In this document: positions 28,933 to 37,720 of the stretch, piece after piece
How the letters are laid out: each line of letters starts with the position of its first letter
How positions within the stretch are numbered: position 1 is the stretch's first letter
NCBI RefSeq assembly: GCF_900129205.1
Contig: NZ_FQUK01000004.1
Span: 1-64,000, forward strand
Reading direction: 5' to 3'
From: Thermomonas hydrothermalis
GTDB lineage: Bacteria > Pseudomonadota > Gammaproteobacteria > Xanthomonadales > Xanthomonadaceae
DNA: 64,000 nucleotides
Program-made: the position numbers and the translations under genes
Notes under the pieces: model-generated
The model's database searches: none
What the model saw: only the letters and a program-made list of their open reading frames with translations
What the model was told of the DNA's origin: nothing

Positions 28933-29352
28933 TTACATGCTGCCGCACTTCCCCTCGCCGCACTTGCCTTCGCTGGTGGCTTTGGCGCCAGCGGCGGGCT
29001 TCTTCATGGCGGCGTGGTGGGCGTCCATTTCGGACTGGCTGATGAAGCCATCGCCGTTGCTGTCGATCTTGGCAAACATCGACGTGTCGCCGTGATGACG
29101 TGCCGCGAACTCGGCGCGCGAGATACGGCCATCCTTGTCGGTGTCCATCATCGCCATGCCGCACCCCCCTTCGTGGTCGGCCTTCCCCTGCATGGCCGCG
29201 GCGCATTTACCTTCCCCGCATTTGCCTTCGGCGGCCTGGGCTTTGCCGGCATCCTGCATGTAGCCATGGGCAAGCGCCTGCATCGAAAACAGGCTGCCGG
29301 AGGCGACCGCGGCGCCGACCAGCAGTGCCAGTGAGGTACGTGGAGTGGACAT
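28933..29352 (-). CDS. hvfA: HvfA/bufferin-like RiPP precursor with two EF-hands
   Basis: 139 residues with a signal peptide (about 1-29, ending MQALA). The mature protein has five EGxC motifs: Cys45 and Cys50 (EGKCGEGKCA), Cys64 (EGGCG), Cys131 and Cys136 (EGKCGEGKCG). Between them lie two canonical EF-hand loops, DTDKDGRISRAE (residues 70-81) and DSNGDGFISQSE (97-108), with acidic residues at positions 1, 3, 5 and 12. EGKC repeats are the sites modified in HvfA and bufferins, which bind copper. His-rich segments (ARHHGD, DAHHAAMKK) add metal ligands. A GAGGA ribosome site precedes the ATG. Metal identity and modification are inferred. Confidence 0.88.
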   Translation of the reverse strand: MSTPRTSLALLVGAAVASGSLFSMQALAHGYMQDAGKAQAAEGKCGEGKCAAAMQGKADHEGGCGMAMMDTDKDGRISRAEFAARHHGDTSMFAKIDSNGDGFISQSEMDAHHAAMKKPAAGAKATSEGKCGEGKCGSM

Positions 29353-29439
29353 GGCAGATTCCTCGCGCTGTCAGGATCGGAAGGCTTGATCCTACCCCTT
29401 ACCGGCGGCCGCAGCCAGCGGCAGAGGTCACGGTCGGAA

Positions 29440-30141
29440 TCAGGGCGCTGCGGTGTTGCTGTCGTCGCGCTTCTCGCGCTCCGGCAGCGGCGCCTCGCCG
29501 TGCAGCAGGAACCAGATGTTCTCGGCGATGTTGGTAGCGTGGTCGCCAATCCGCTCCAGATTCTTGGCCATGAACAGAAGATGCGTGCAGGGCGTGATGG
29601 CGCGCGGGTCTTCCATCATGTAGGTGAGCAGCTCGCGGAACAGCCCGGTATAGAGGGTGTCCAGCTCGGCATCGCGCTGGCGCACCCGAAGTGCGGCTTG
29701 TTCGTCGCGGTTGCGGTAGGCCTCCAGCACTTCCCGCACCTGCTGCACCGCCAGCTTGCCAAGTGCGGCCAGGCCGCGGGTATGCGGCAGCGGCGGGGCC
29801 AGGTTGAGGGCCAGCGACCGCTTGGCGATGTTGGCGGCGTAATCACCGATGCGCTCGATATCAGACGCCACCCGCAGTGCGGCCAGAATGATGCGCAGAT
29901 CAGAGGCCAGGGGGCCGCGGCGGATCAGATGGATCACGTCGTGGTTGATCTGGCGTTCCAACGCATCGATGGCTTCATCATTGGCGACGATGCGCTCGGC
30001 GGCGCTGGAGTCGCGGCGATCGACCACTTCCAGCGCGGCTTCCAGTTGGGCGACCGCCATCTGGCCCATGCGGATCAGCTCGTCGAGCAGGGTGGCCTGC
30101 TCCCGGTCGTAACTGCGGACGATGTGGTTGTGCTCGTTCAT
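29440..30141 (-). CDS. phoU: PhoU phosphate regulatory protein
   Basis: Negative regulator that links the PstSCAB transporter to the PhoR kinase so that the Pho regulon is off when phosphate is plentiful; 233 residues of helical bundles. Two PhoU repeats show E-x3-D patterns typical of metal sites (ERIVANDEAIDALERQI, ASDIERIGDYAANIAK and AKNLERIGDHATNIAEN). It overlaps the pstB stop by one base. The next gene downstream on the same strand is hvfA, 87 bases later, with no terminator seen. Confidence 0.96.
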   Translation of the reverse strand: MNEHNHIVRSYDREQATLLDELIRMGQMAVAQLEAALEVVDRRDSSAAERIVANDEAIDALERQINHDVIHLIRRGPLASDLRIILAALRVASDIERIGDYAANIAKRSLALNLAPPLPHTRGLAALGKLAVQQVREVLEAYRNRDEQAALRVRQRDAELDTLYTGLFRELLTYMMEDPRAITPCTHLLFMAKNLERIGDHATNIAENIWFLLHGEAPLPEREKRDDSNTAAP

Positions 30142-30947
30142 CAGCCGAACCTCCCGGTGATGTAATCCTCGGTCTGCTGTTTCGCAGGGGTGGAGAAAAT
30201 CTGTGTGGTCGGGCCGTACTCGACCAGATCGCCCATGTACATAAAGGCGGTGTAGTCGGACACGCGCGCCGCCTGCTGCATGTTGTGGGTGACGATCATG
30301 ATGGTGAACTCCTGCTTGAGCTCTTCCACCAGTTGCTCGATGCGGCCGGTGGAGATCGGGTCCAGCGCCGAGGTGGGTTCGTCCAGCAGCAGCACCTCGG
30401 GGCGCAGGGCAATCGCACGGGCGATGCAGAGCCGCTGCTGCTGACCGCCGGACAGACTCAGACCGCTGGCTTTGAGCTTGTCTTTCACCTCATCCCACAG
30501 CGCGGCCTGGCGCAGGGCCTGTTCCACCCGTTCGTCCAGTTGCGAACGCGACAACCGCTCATGGTGGCGGATGCCGTAGGCGACGTTCTCGTAGATCGTC
30601 ATCGGGAACGGCACCGGCTTCTGGAACACCATGCCGACCTTGCTGCGCAGCCGGTTGATGGGGTAGCGGGGGTCGAGGATGTTTTCGCCATCCAGCAGCA
30701 CCTCGCCTTCGGCGCGCAGTTTGGGGTACAGCGCATAGATGCGGTTGAACACCCGCAGCAGGGTGGACTTGCCGCAGCCGGACGGGCCGATCAGCGCGGT
30801 GACACGCTTCTCGGGAATGTCCAGGTCGATGTTGCGGACCGCGTGGAACTTGTCGTACCAGAAATTGAGGCCGCGCGCGGCGATCTTGATGGCCGGCGTC
30901 GCCACCTCTGGCGCGGCGGGTTTCGCTGCGATGTGCAGGTCGGTCAT
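30141..30947 (-). CDS. pstB: Phosphate ABC transporter ATPase
   Basis: ATP-binding subunit of the high-affinity phosphate importer; 268 residues from ATG 30947. Walker A is GPSGCGKST, the signature LSGGQQQRL, Walker [13 protein letters not shown], and the H-loop IVTHNMQQA. An alternative ATG at 30974 overlaps the pstA stop and would add nine residues. It is third in pstCAB-phoU and phoU follows with a TGATG overlap. Confidence 0.96.
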   Translation of the reverse strand: MTDLHIAAKPAAPEVATPAIKIAARGLNFWYDKFHAVRNIDLDIPEKRVTALIGPSGCGKSTLLRVFNRIYALYPKLRAEGEVLLDGENILDPRYPINRLRSKVGMVFQKPVPFPMTIYENVAYGIRHHERLSRSQLDERVEQALRQAALWDEVKDKLKASGLSLSGGQQQRLCIARAIALRPEVLLLDEPTSALDPISTGRIEQLVEELKQEFTIMIVTHNMQQAARVSDYTAFMYMGDLVEYGPTTQIFSTPAKQQTEDYITGRFG

Positions 30948-30966
30948 GGTGGAGGTTCCAGGGAAA

Positions 30967-31824
30967 TCAGTCATGGTGCATGCGGTTGCGTGCAACGATG
31001 GCACGGGCGATCAGGCTGACCACCAGCACGAACAGGGTGAGAACGAAGGCACCCGCCCAGGCCAGCGCGTGCCAGCCGTCGTAGGGGCTCATCGCAAACT
31101 GGAAGATCACCACCGGCACGTTGGCCATTGGCGCCAGCAGGTCAGTGGTCCAGTACTGGTTGTTGAGCGCAGTGAACAGCAGCGGGGCGGTTTCGCCGCT
31201 GATCCGTGCCAGCGCCAGGAGGATGCCGGTGACGATGCCGGGCAGGGCGCTGCGGTAGAGCACCTGGGTGATCACCTTCCACTGAGGGATGCCCAGCGAC
31301 AGCGCCGCTTCGCGCATCTGCCGCGGCACCAGCCGCAGCATCTCGTCGGTGGTGCGCACCACCACCGGAAGCGCGATCAGGGCCAGCGAGATCGCGCCTG
31401 CCAGCGCCGAAAAATGCCCCATCCGCATCACCACCAGGGTATAGACGAACAGGCCCAGCACGATCGACGGCGCCGACAGCAGGATGTCGTTGACGAAGCG
31501 GATCACGCCGCCGATCCAGTGCCGGTCGGCGTATTCGGACAGGTAGGTGCCGGCCAGCACGCCGATGGGCGTGCCCAGCACGATGCCCAATAGGCTCATC
31601 ACCGCGCTGCCGAAGAATGCATTGAGCATGCCACCGCCTTCTTCTCCCGGCGGTGGCGTCATCTGGGTGAACAGCGCCGGGGTCAGCGCGGTGATCCCCA
31701 TTTTGAGCGTGGTCCACAGAATCCACAGCAGCCAGAAGATGCCAAACGCCGCGGCCAGCACCGCCAGGCTCTGGGCGATGATGTTCTTCGCCATCCGGCG
31801 CAGATACAGGCTGTTGGTGGTCAT
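30967..31824 (-). CDS. pstA: Phosphate ABC transporter permease PstA
   Basis: Inner membrane permease of 285 residues with six predicted helices. It contains the binding-protein-dependent transport signature in [24 protein letters not shown] and a [12 protein letters not shown] helix. The start overlaps the pstC stop by one base (TGATG-type), and its own stop lies inside the longer pstB reading frame. Confidence 0.95.
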   Translation of the reverse strand: MTTNSLYLRRMAKNIIAQSLAVLAAAFGIFWLLWILWTTLKMGITALTPALFTQMTPPPGEEGGGMLNAFFGSAVMSLLGIVLGTPIGVLAGTYLSEYADRHWIGGVIRFVNDILLSAPSIVLGLFVYTLVVMRMGHFSALAGAISLALIALPVVVRTTDEMLRLVPRQMREAALSLGIPQWKVITQVLYRSALPGIVTGILLALARISGETAPLLFTALNNQYWTTDLLAPMANVPVVIFQFAMSPYDGWHALAWAGAFVLTLFVLVVSLIARAIVARNRMHHD

Positions 31825-32786
31825 CAGTTGCCCTCCCGCTTGTTCAGGCGGCTCAGCAACAGCCGCGAGATCGCCAGCACGATGAAGGTGACCAGAAACA
31901 GGACGAACCCCAGCGCGATGAGCGAGGACAGGTACATCGGCGAGTCTGCTTCGGTGAACTCGTTGGCGATGGTGGCGGCGATCGAGTTGCCCGGCTCCAG
32001 CAGCGAGAAAGTCAATGCATGGGCATTGCCCAGCACGAAGGTCACGGCCATGGTTTCACCCAGCGCCCGGCCCAGGCCGAGGAAGATGCCGCCGATCACC
32101 GCCGAGCGGGTGTAAGGCAGCACCACGTCCCACACCACTTCCCAGCGGGTGGCGCCCAGCGCGTAGGCCGATTCCTTCAGCGGGCCGGGCACGGTCAGGA
32201 ACACGTCCCGCATCACCGAGGAAATGAAGGGGATCACCATCACTGCCAGCACCAGGCCGGCGGTGCCCATGCCCAGCCCCAGCGGCGGGCCCTGAAACAG
32301 TGGCCCCAGCCATGGCAGTTGGCCCAGGTGTTCATCCACCCAAGGGAAAACGTGTTCACCCAGCAGCGGCACCAGCACGAACAGGCCCCACATGCCGTAG
32401 ATGATCGAGGGGATGCCGGCCAGCAGCTCGATTGCCGCGCCGATAGGAGTGCGCATCCACTTGGGGGCGATATCGGTGAGGAAAAACGCGATGCCAAAGC
32501 TCACCGGTACTGCGATCAGCATCGCCAGCAGGGCGGTGACCACGGTGCCGTAGATCGGCACCAGTGCACCGAACTGCTGCTGTACCGCGTCCCACTGGTC
32601 GGTCCACAGGAAGGCCAGGCCAAACTTGGCAAACGCCTCGCGCCCGCCCCACAGCATCGACAGTGCCACCGCCAGCAGTGTGGCCAGGACGAAAAGGCCA
32701 GCGCCGGTCACCAGCCAGCGGAAGCGGCGGTCGGTACGCGCATCGGCGCTGGCGCGCGACAGCAGATCGGGATCTGTGGTGTTCAT
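31824..32786 (-). CDS. pstC: Phosphate ABC transporter permease PstC
   Basis: Permease partner of PstA, 320 residues, with six helices after an N-terminal cytoplasmic segment. Signatures are IELLAGIPSIIYGMWGLFVL and SAYALGATRWEVVWDVVLPY. The ATG 32786 gives MNTTDPDLLSRASADAR. A terminator lies between pstS and pstC, so pstCAB-phoU is likely expressed less than pstS, as in other bacteria. Confidence 0.95.
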   Translation of the reverse strand: MNTTDPDLLSRASADARTDRRFRWLVTGAGLFVLATLLAVALSMLWGGREAFAKFGLAFLWTDQWDAVQQQFGALVPIYGTVVTALLAMLIAVPVSFGIAFFLTDIAPKWMRTPIGAAIELLAGIPSIIYGMWGLFVLVPLLGEHVFPWVDEHLGQLPWLGPLFQGPPLGLGMGTAGLVLAVMVIPFISSVMRDVFLTVPGPLKESAYALGATRWEVVWDVVLPYTRSAVIGGIFLGLGRALGETMAVTFVLGNAHALTFSLLEPGNSIAATIANEFTEADSPMYLSSLIALGFVLFLVTFIVLAISRLLLSRLNKREGN

Positions 32787-32945
32787 TGCAGCCTGTGGGA
32801 TGAGAAACGCGAACCGGACATGCCCGTCACCGGGCCGGCGCAGCCCGCCCATCTAACCTGGGTTTCGTGACAAAACGATGACGGTGGTATCCAGTTGTCA
32901 TGCCCAGGTCACCTGCCGGCGCGGCAGTGTGACCTTAAAAACGAA

Positions 32946-32969
32946 CGAGGCGGGCGCAGGCCCGCCTCG
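32946..32969 (-). terminator. Terminator/attenuator between pstS and pstC
   Basis: 10-bp stem CGAGGCGGGC/GCCCGCCTCG with a 4-base loop; on the minus strand it is followed by TTCGTTTTTA. It should give high pstS and lower pstCAB expression. Confidence 0.75.
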
Positions 32970-32994
32970 GTGTCGTGCATGGCAAAGCGATCGG

Positions 32995-34020
32995 TTACTT
33001 GCGGGCGCCGATGTTCTGCGCCCAGTAGGCTTCGACCTGCTTGACCAGGCTGTCCGGCAGGGGCACATAGTCCAGCGCCGCCGCCTGCGGCTGGCCCTTT
33101 TCCAGTGCCCACTTGAAGAACTTCAGCGCCTCCTGGCTGCGGGCGGCGTCCTTGGGCTTCTTGTACATCAAGATGAAGACGGTGGCCGCGATCGGCCAGG
33201 CCTGGGCACCGGGGGCATTGGTCATCACCAGGTGGAAGTCCTTGGTGGCACCCCAGTTGGCCGAGGCGGCTGCCGCCTGGAAGCTGTCGTCGCTGGGCTT
33301 GACGAAGTTGCCTGCGGCATTCTTCATCAGGGCATAGCTCAGCTTGTTCTGCAGGGCGTAGGCGTACTCGACATAACCGATGCCGCCGCGGATCTGGCGG
33401 GTATAGGCGGACACGCCTTCATTGCCCTTGCCGCCCACGCCGGCCGGCCAGGCCACCGAGGTGCCTTCGCCGACTTTCTGCTTCCACTCCGGGCTGACCT
33501 TGGACAGGTAGTTGGTGAAGTTGAAGGTGGTGCCGGAGCCATCGGAGCGGTGCACCACGGTGATCTTCAGCGCCGGCAACTTCAGGCCCGGATTGAGCGC
33601 GGCGATGCGCGCGTCATTCCACATGGTGATCTTGCCCAAATAGATATCGGCCAGCAGCGGGCCGTCCAGCTTCATGGCGCCGGGGGCGACGCCCGGCACG
33701 TTGACCACCGGCACGATGCCGCCGATCACCAGCGGGAACTGGGCCAGGCCGGCCTTGGCCAGCTCGTCCGGCGGCAGCGGCTTGTCGCTGGCGCCAAAAT
33801 CCACCGTGCCCGCCTTGATCTGGGCGATGCCGCCGCCGGAGCCGATCGACTGGTAGTTGACCTTGGTGCCGGTAGCCGCGCTGTAGTCAGCCGACCACTT
33901 GGACAGAATCGGATAGACGAAGGTGGAACCGGCGCCGGTGATATCGGCCGCTGCAGCGGTCGCAGCAAAGCTGGAGGCGATGGCCAGCACGGCGATACGG
34001 GACTTAAGCGTCTTGAGCAC
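32995..34020 (-). CDS. pstS: Periplasmic phosphate-binding protein PstS
   Basis: Substrate-binding subunit of the phosphate importer; 341 residues with a signal peptide (MLKTLKSRIAVLAIASS, cleavage near ATAAA-DITGAG). Phosphate-binding segments GAGSTFVYPILSKW, SIGSGGGIAQI and RSDGSGTTFNFTNYL are conserved. The start is GTG at 34020, chosen because AGGAG lies eight bases upstream and the signal peptide starts there; no ATG is suitable. A three-part Pho box lies about 70-105 bases upstream. Confidence 0.96.
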   Translation of the reverse strand: MLKTLKSRIAVLAIASSFAATAAAADITGAGSTFVYPILSKWSADYSAATGTKVNYQSIGSGGGIAQIKAGTVDFGASDKPLPPDELAKAGLAQFPLVIGGIVPVVNVPGVAPGAMKLDGPLLADIYLGKITMWNDARIAALNPGLKLPALKITVVHRSDGSGTTFNFTNYLSKVSPEWKQKVGEGTSVAWPAGVGGKGNEGVSAYTRQIRGGIGYVEYAYALQNKLSYALMKNAAGNFVKPSDDSFQAAAASANWGATKDFHLVMTNAPGAQAWPIAATVFILMYKKPKDAARSQEALKFFKWALEKGQPQAAALDYVPLPDSLVKQVEAYWAQNIGARK

Positions 34021-34085
34021 GGGAAACTCCTGATCAGGGTTGGGGGTGGTGGCCGAGCCACACGCCGACATTGGAGATCGGCAGC

Positions 34086-34125
34086 GTGACAAGCATGCGG
34101 CGGCAATGTGACGCGCAGGTGACAG
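34086..34125 (-). promoter_or_regulatory. Pho box upstream of pstS
   Basis: On the minus strand CTGTCAC (34125-34119), GCGTCAC (34114-34108) and TTGTCAC (34092-34086) occur at 11- and 22-base spacing, the periodic direct repeats to which PhoB binds. The unit between (34097-34103) is degenerate. Confidence 0.72.
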
Positions 34126-34296
34126 TCGCCCCGGCACTGGCAGTGGGCTGGGGTGCCGCGTGAAAAAAACGTGAGCCCGACATAAACCTGCAATGAACTT
34201 GGGTTCCAATGTGTGTCGGCATGGCATCGGCCGGTCGCCGGTCCATGTGCGCACACTCGACATTCGCCGCTTCAACTGACCATTACGGAGTTTTCC

Positions 34297-35502
34297 ATGC
34301 GTCCCACTCATCTGGCCGCCGCCCTCGCCGTGGCCATTGCTGGCACCAGCTTCAACGCCCTGGCGCAGAGCGCGCCGACCGCTCAGGACATTGCCGAACT
34401 CAAGGCCCAGATCGCCGCCTTGCAGGCGAAGGTTGAAAGCCTGGAGGCGCAAGCGGATGCCCAGTCCGACGTCAACATCACCCAGGCCAAGGCGATCGAG
34501 GAGGCCGAGGCCACCAAGGGCAAGGTCGACAAGCTGGCCAAGCTGGTCAACGACACCAAGATCAGCGGCCGGATGTACTACGACCTGACCCACATCGATG
34601 ACAAAAACCACGGCGTGAAGACCGACAAGTCCGGGTTTGCCTTCGACATCAAACGCTTCTATCTGGGTGTGGACCACACGTTCAACGACCAGTGGTCGAT
34701 GAACCTGACCACCGACTTCCAGTATTCCTCGGCGATCTCATCCACCGAGATCTACCTGAAGAAAGCCTATGTGCAGTACACGCTCAGCGACGCCTTCATG
34801 CTGCGCGCTGGTGCCTCTGATCTGCCGTGGGTACCGTTTGCCGAGAGCTACTACGGCATGCGCTATGTCGAAAACACCCTGATTGACCGCCTGAAGTTCG
34901 GCACCTCGGCCGACTGGGGGCTGCATGCCAGCGGCAAGCTGGCCGGGGGGAATGTGGAATACGCAGTGGCCGCGCTTAATGGCAATGGCTACAAGAATCC
35001 CAGCCGTAGCAAGGGGCTGGACTTTGAAGGCCGGCTGAGCGTGGCGCCGATGGCCAATACCGTGCTGGCGGTGGGCTTCTACAACGGCACGCTGGGCAAG
35101 GAGAAGCAGACGGTCAATGCCTTGCACACGGCGGAACGGTTCGATGTCATGGCAGCCTACATGGCGGGCACGACCCGTCTGGGCGTGGAATATTTCCAGG
35201 CCAAGAACTGGAACAACGTGCTGACCGTGGCCAGCGACAAGGCCAGCGGCTGGTCGGTGTGGGGCAGCGTCGGCCTGAACAGCGATGGCGTCACCCTGTT
35301 TGGCCGTTACGATCGAACCGATCTCAGCAAGACGCTCGACCCGACCCTGCGTGACACCTATTACAACGTCGGTGTCGAGTTCCCGATCACCAAGGGCGTC
35401 AAGCTGGCCACCGTGTACAAGCACACCGACCAGAAGAACGCCTTGCGGACCAAGGACCTCAAGACCGACGAGTTTGGTATGTGGGGCGAGTTCCGCTTCT
35501 AA
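34297..35502 (+). CDS. OprP/OprO-like phosphate-selective porin
   Basis: Outer membrane porin of 401 residues. After a signal peptide (about 1-24, ending NALAQ) comes a coiled-coil segment (AELKAQIAALQAKVESLEAQ) and then a 16-strand-type barrel starting ISGRMYYDL and ending with Phe (MWGEFRF). This N-terminal coiled coil plus barrel is typical of OprP and OprO trimers, which pass phosphate or polyphosphate. It is divergent from pstS, which supports a phosphate role; the shared 276-base region holds the Pho box. ATG 34297 has ACGGAG upstream. Confidence 0.88.
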   Translation: MRPTHLAAALAVAIAGTSFNALAQSAPTAQDIAELKAQIAALQAKVESLEAQADAQSDVNITQAKAIEEAEATKGKVDKLAKLVNDTKISGRMYYDLTHIDDKNHGVKTDKSGFAFDIKRFYLGVDHTFNDQWSMNLTTDFQYSSAISSTEIYLKKAYVQYTLSDAFMLRAGASDLPWVPFAESYYGMRYVENTLIDRLKFGTSADWGLHASGKLAGGNVEYAVAALNGNGYKNPSRSKGLDFEGRLSVAPMANTVLAVGFYNGTLGKEKQTVNALHTAERFDVMAAYMAGTTRLGVEYFQAKNWNNVLTVASDKASGWSVWGSVGLNSDGVTLFGRYDRTDLSKTLDPTLRDTYYNVGVEFPITKGVKLATVYKHTDQKNALRTKDLKTDEFGMWGEFRF

Positions 35503-35624
35503 CGCGCTGGGCTGAATCCAAGCTGGCGAAACCCATCGCGTGTGCGATGGGGTCGCGGGGTGACCTGCGTTCACGAACCACAAGCATCTGGTTCGCGAGG
35601 CATCTTGGAATAGTTGTCACGTCG

Positions 35625-35656
35625 GCGGCGGGCTTCGGCCCGCCGCTGTCTGTTTG
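35625..35656 (+). terminator. Terminator between porin gene and nth
   Basis: Stem GCGGCGGGC (35625-35633) with GCCCGCCGC (35638-35646), TTCG tetraloop, followed by TGTCTGTTT. Confidence 0.75.
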
Positions 35657-35677
35657 GGCGGCCAGGGCTGGCGATGG

Positions 35678-36376
35678 TCAGGCCGCTCGAGTCTGTTCCC
35701 CAGGGTGGTTCTTCTCCGGCCAGCGACACAGGTCGCGGATCGGGCAGTGCTGGCAGTCGGGCTTGCGGGCCTTGCAGATGTAGCGGCCGTGCAGGATCAG
35801 CCAGTGATGGGCGTCGCGTTTGAAGTCCTCCGGCACCACCCGCATCAGGGTGTCTTCCACCGCACGGACGGTTTTGCCTGGCGCAAGACCGGTGCGGTTG
35901 GCGACCCGGAAGATATGGGTGTCCACCGCAATAGTCGGCTCACCGAAGGCGGTGTTGAGCACCACGTTGGCGGTCTTGCGGCCAACGCCGGGCAGTGCTT
36001 CCAGTGCCTCGCGGGTGCGCGGCACCTCGCCGCCATGGCGTTCCAGTAGCTGCCGGCACAGGGCGATGAGGTTGGCCGCTTTGGCGTTGTAGAGGCCGAT
36101 CGTGTTGATGTAGCGCTTCAGGCCGTCCTCGCCCAGGGCCAGGATGGCGGCGGGCGTATTGGCCACCGGAAACAGTTTGCGGGTGGCCTTGTTGACGCCG
36201 ACGTCGGTGGCCTGCGCGGACAACACCACCGCCACCAGCAGCTCGAAGGGCGTGGTGTACTCGAGCTCAGTGGTGGGGTGCGGGTTGGCGGCACGCAGGC
36301 GCCGGAACAGATCGGTGATCTCGCCAACGGTCAGCCGGCTGCCCGGAGGGGGCCGGGGCTTGCGTGCCTGCGTCAT
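35678..36376 (-). CDS. nth: Endonuclease III
   Basis: Bifunctional DNA glycosylase/AP lyase that removes oxidised pyrimidines; 232 residues, slightly longer than E. coli Nth because of an N-terminal MTQARKPRPPPGSR. The helix-hairpin-helix LPGVGRKTANVV holds the catalytic Lys, VDTHIFRVANR the catalytic Asp, and the [4Fe-4S] cluster ligands are CKARKPDCQHCPIRDLC (C-x6-C-x2-C-x5-C). It starts inside the stop of the upstream Cys-rich gene (ATGA). Confidence 0.96.
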   Translation of the reverse strand: MTQARKPRPPPGSRLTVGEITDLFRRLRAANPHPTTELEYTTPFELLVAVVLSAQATDVGVNKATRKLFPVANTPAAILALGEDGLKRYINTIGLYNAKAANLIALCRQLLERHGGEVPRTREALEALPGVGRKTANVVLNTAFGEPTIAVDTHIFRVANRTGLAPGKTVRAVEDTLMRVVPEDFKRDAHHWLILHGRYICKARKPDCQHCPIRDLCRWPEKNHPGEQTRAA

Positions 36377-36744
36377 GGCCGGCGTGCCCGTGCCTTGGCC
36401 AGCGCCCGTGCCAGCGCAGCCGCCGCTGCCGGCGGCAGCGACGACGGCGTGTCAGCTGCCGGTGGTGGGCGTCGTGCGGCTTCGCGCGCCATCATGCGTT
36501 GCGCCACACGGGCGTTGCGTTGGCGATGTCGGTCGCGGGCCGCCAGCGCGCGCAGGCGGGCGGAGCGGGCATCGAGCAGGTGCTGCTGGCAGTCGGGTGG
36601 ACATGCCGGGCACGGGGTTGCCTCCAGCAGCCCCAGCGCAAGGGCCTGGTCGAGATCATCCACGGCCAGTGCCGCCATGATCGCGTGGGCGCGCGCGCCT
36701 GCGTCTGCGCAGCAGCCGCAGGGGCAGCAAGCGGGTGTGCTCAT
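36373..36744 (-). CDS. Cys-rich small protein, function unknown
   Basis: 123 residues beginning MSTPACCPCGCCADAGARAH and later CPACPPDCQQH. Eight or more cysteines fall in two clusters within the first 65 residues; the rest is Arg/Ala-rich and predicted helical (ARSARLRALAARDRHRQRN). It overlaps both neighbours by ATGA: it starts in the enoyl-CoA hydratase stop and contains the nth start in its own. The cysteines suggest zinc or an iron-sulfur cluster. Its place next to an iron-sulfur DNA glycosylase may be chance. I know no name for the family. Confidence 0.7.
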   Translation of the reverse strand: MSTPACCPCGCCADAGARAHAIMAALAVDDLDQALALGLLEATPCPACPPDCQQHLLDARSARLRALAARDRHRQRNARVAQRMMAREAARRPPPAADTPSSLPPAAAAALARALAKARARRP

Positions 36745-37523
36745 CGGCCGGTGAAGGTGGGTTTGCGCTTTTCCAGGAATGCTCGGGTGCCCTCGCGCAT
36801 GTCCTCGGTGGCAAAGATCAGCCCGAACTGCGCCGATTCGTATTCCAGCCCTTCTTCCAGGCTGCACTCGCCGCCGACATTGACGCAGTCCAGCAGCCCG
36901 CGCAGGGCCAGTGGCGCAGCGGCGGCGAGTTGCTTGGCCAGCGTCATCGTCTCGGTCTCAAGGTCGGCGGCCGGCACCACGCGGTTGACGATGCCCAGTT
37001 GCAATGCGCGCTCGGCGCTGATGGGCGCGCCGGTCAGGCATAGCTCCAGGGTGGCGGCCCGCCCACACAGGCGTAGCAGGCGCTGGCTGCCGCCAAAGCC
37101 GGGGATCAGGCCGAGGTTGATTTCCGGCTGGCCGACCTTGGCGCTGTCGGCGGCGATCCGCAGATGGCAGCTCATCGCCAGTTCCAGACCGCCACCCAGG
37201 GCAAAGCCGTTGATCATGGCGATGACCGGCTTGGGGAGTTTTTCGATCCGCCGCATCATCCGGCTGCCCCGCAGGGAAAAATCACGGCCCTGCACCGGGG
37301 TCAGGGTGTGCATTTCCGCGATGTCGGCACCCGCCACGAAGGCCTTGGGGCCGGCCCCGGTGAGTACCACGACGCGCACCTCGGGGTCGCGTGCGGCCTC
37401 TGCAAAAGCCGCATCCAGCGCGTCGATCACCTCACGGTTGAGAGCATTGAGCTTGTCGGGGCGATTGATCCGCAGGGTGCGCACACCCGCGGCGGTTTCG
37501 GTCAGCAGCAAGGGCTCGGTCAT
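36741..37523 (-). CDS. Enoyl-CoA hydratase/isomerase family protein
   Basis: Crotonase-fold protein of 260 residues, probably hydrating enoyl-CoA in fatty acid or amino acid breakdown. The oxyanion-hole segments are KAFVAGADIAEM and GFALGGGLELAMSC, and PEINLGLIPGFGGSQRL carries the second catalytic Glu. It is the first gene of a coupled trio with the Cys-rich protein and nth. Confidence 0.88.
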   Translation of the reverse strand: MTEPLLLTETAAGVRTLRINRPDKLNALNREVIDALDAAFAEAARDPEVRVVVLTGAGPKAFVAGADIAEMHTLTPVQGRDFSLRGSRMMRRIEKLPKPVIAMINGFALGGGLELAMSCHLRIAADSAKVGQPEINLGLIPGFGGSQRLLRLCGRAATLELCLTGAPISAERALQLGIVNRVVPAADLETETMTLAKQLAAAAPLALRGLLDCVNVGGECSLEEGLEYESAQFGLIFATEDMREGTRAFLEKRKPTFTGR

Positions 37524-37720
37524 TGGGACTATCCGAAAAGGAGGAGGAACTTTGGCCGCGGCAGGCGGTCACACTGCCAGACCGCAAGTGGCGGTCGTGT
37601 CGTGTGGCCAGTATCCTAGCGCGTCACGCCGGAGCGGTTGACCGGCAGGACATTCCTCCCGGCCTGTGCCGGGTTCCCCAGGGCCGCCATCCGGCGGTTC
37701 AACGACAAACGAGGTTGTGG

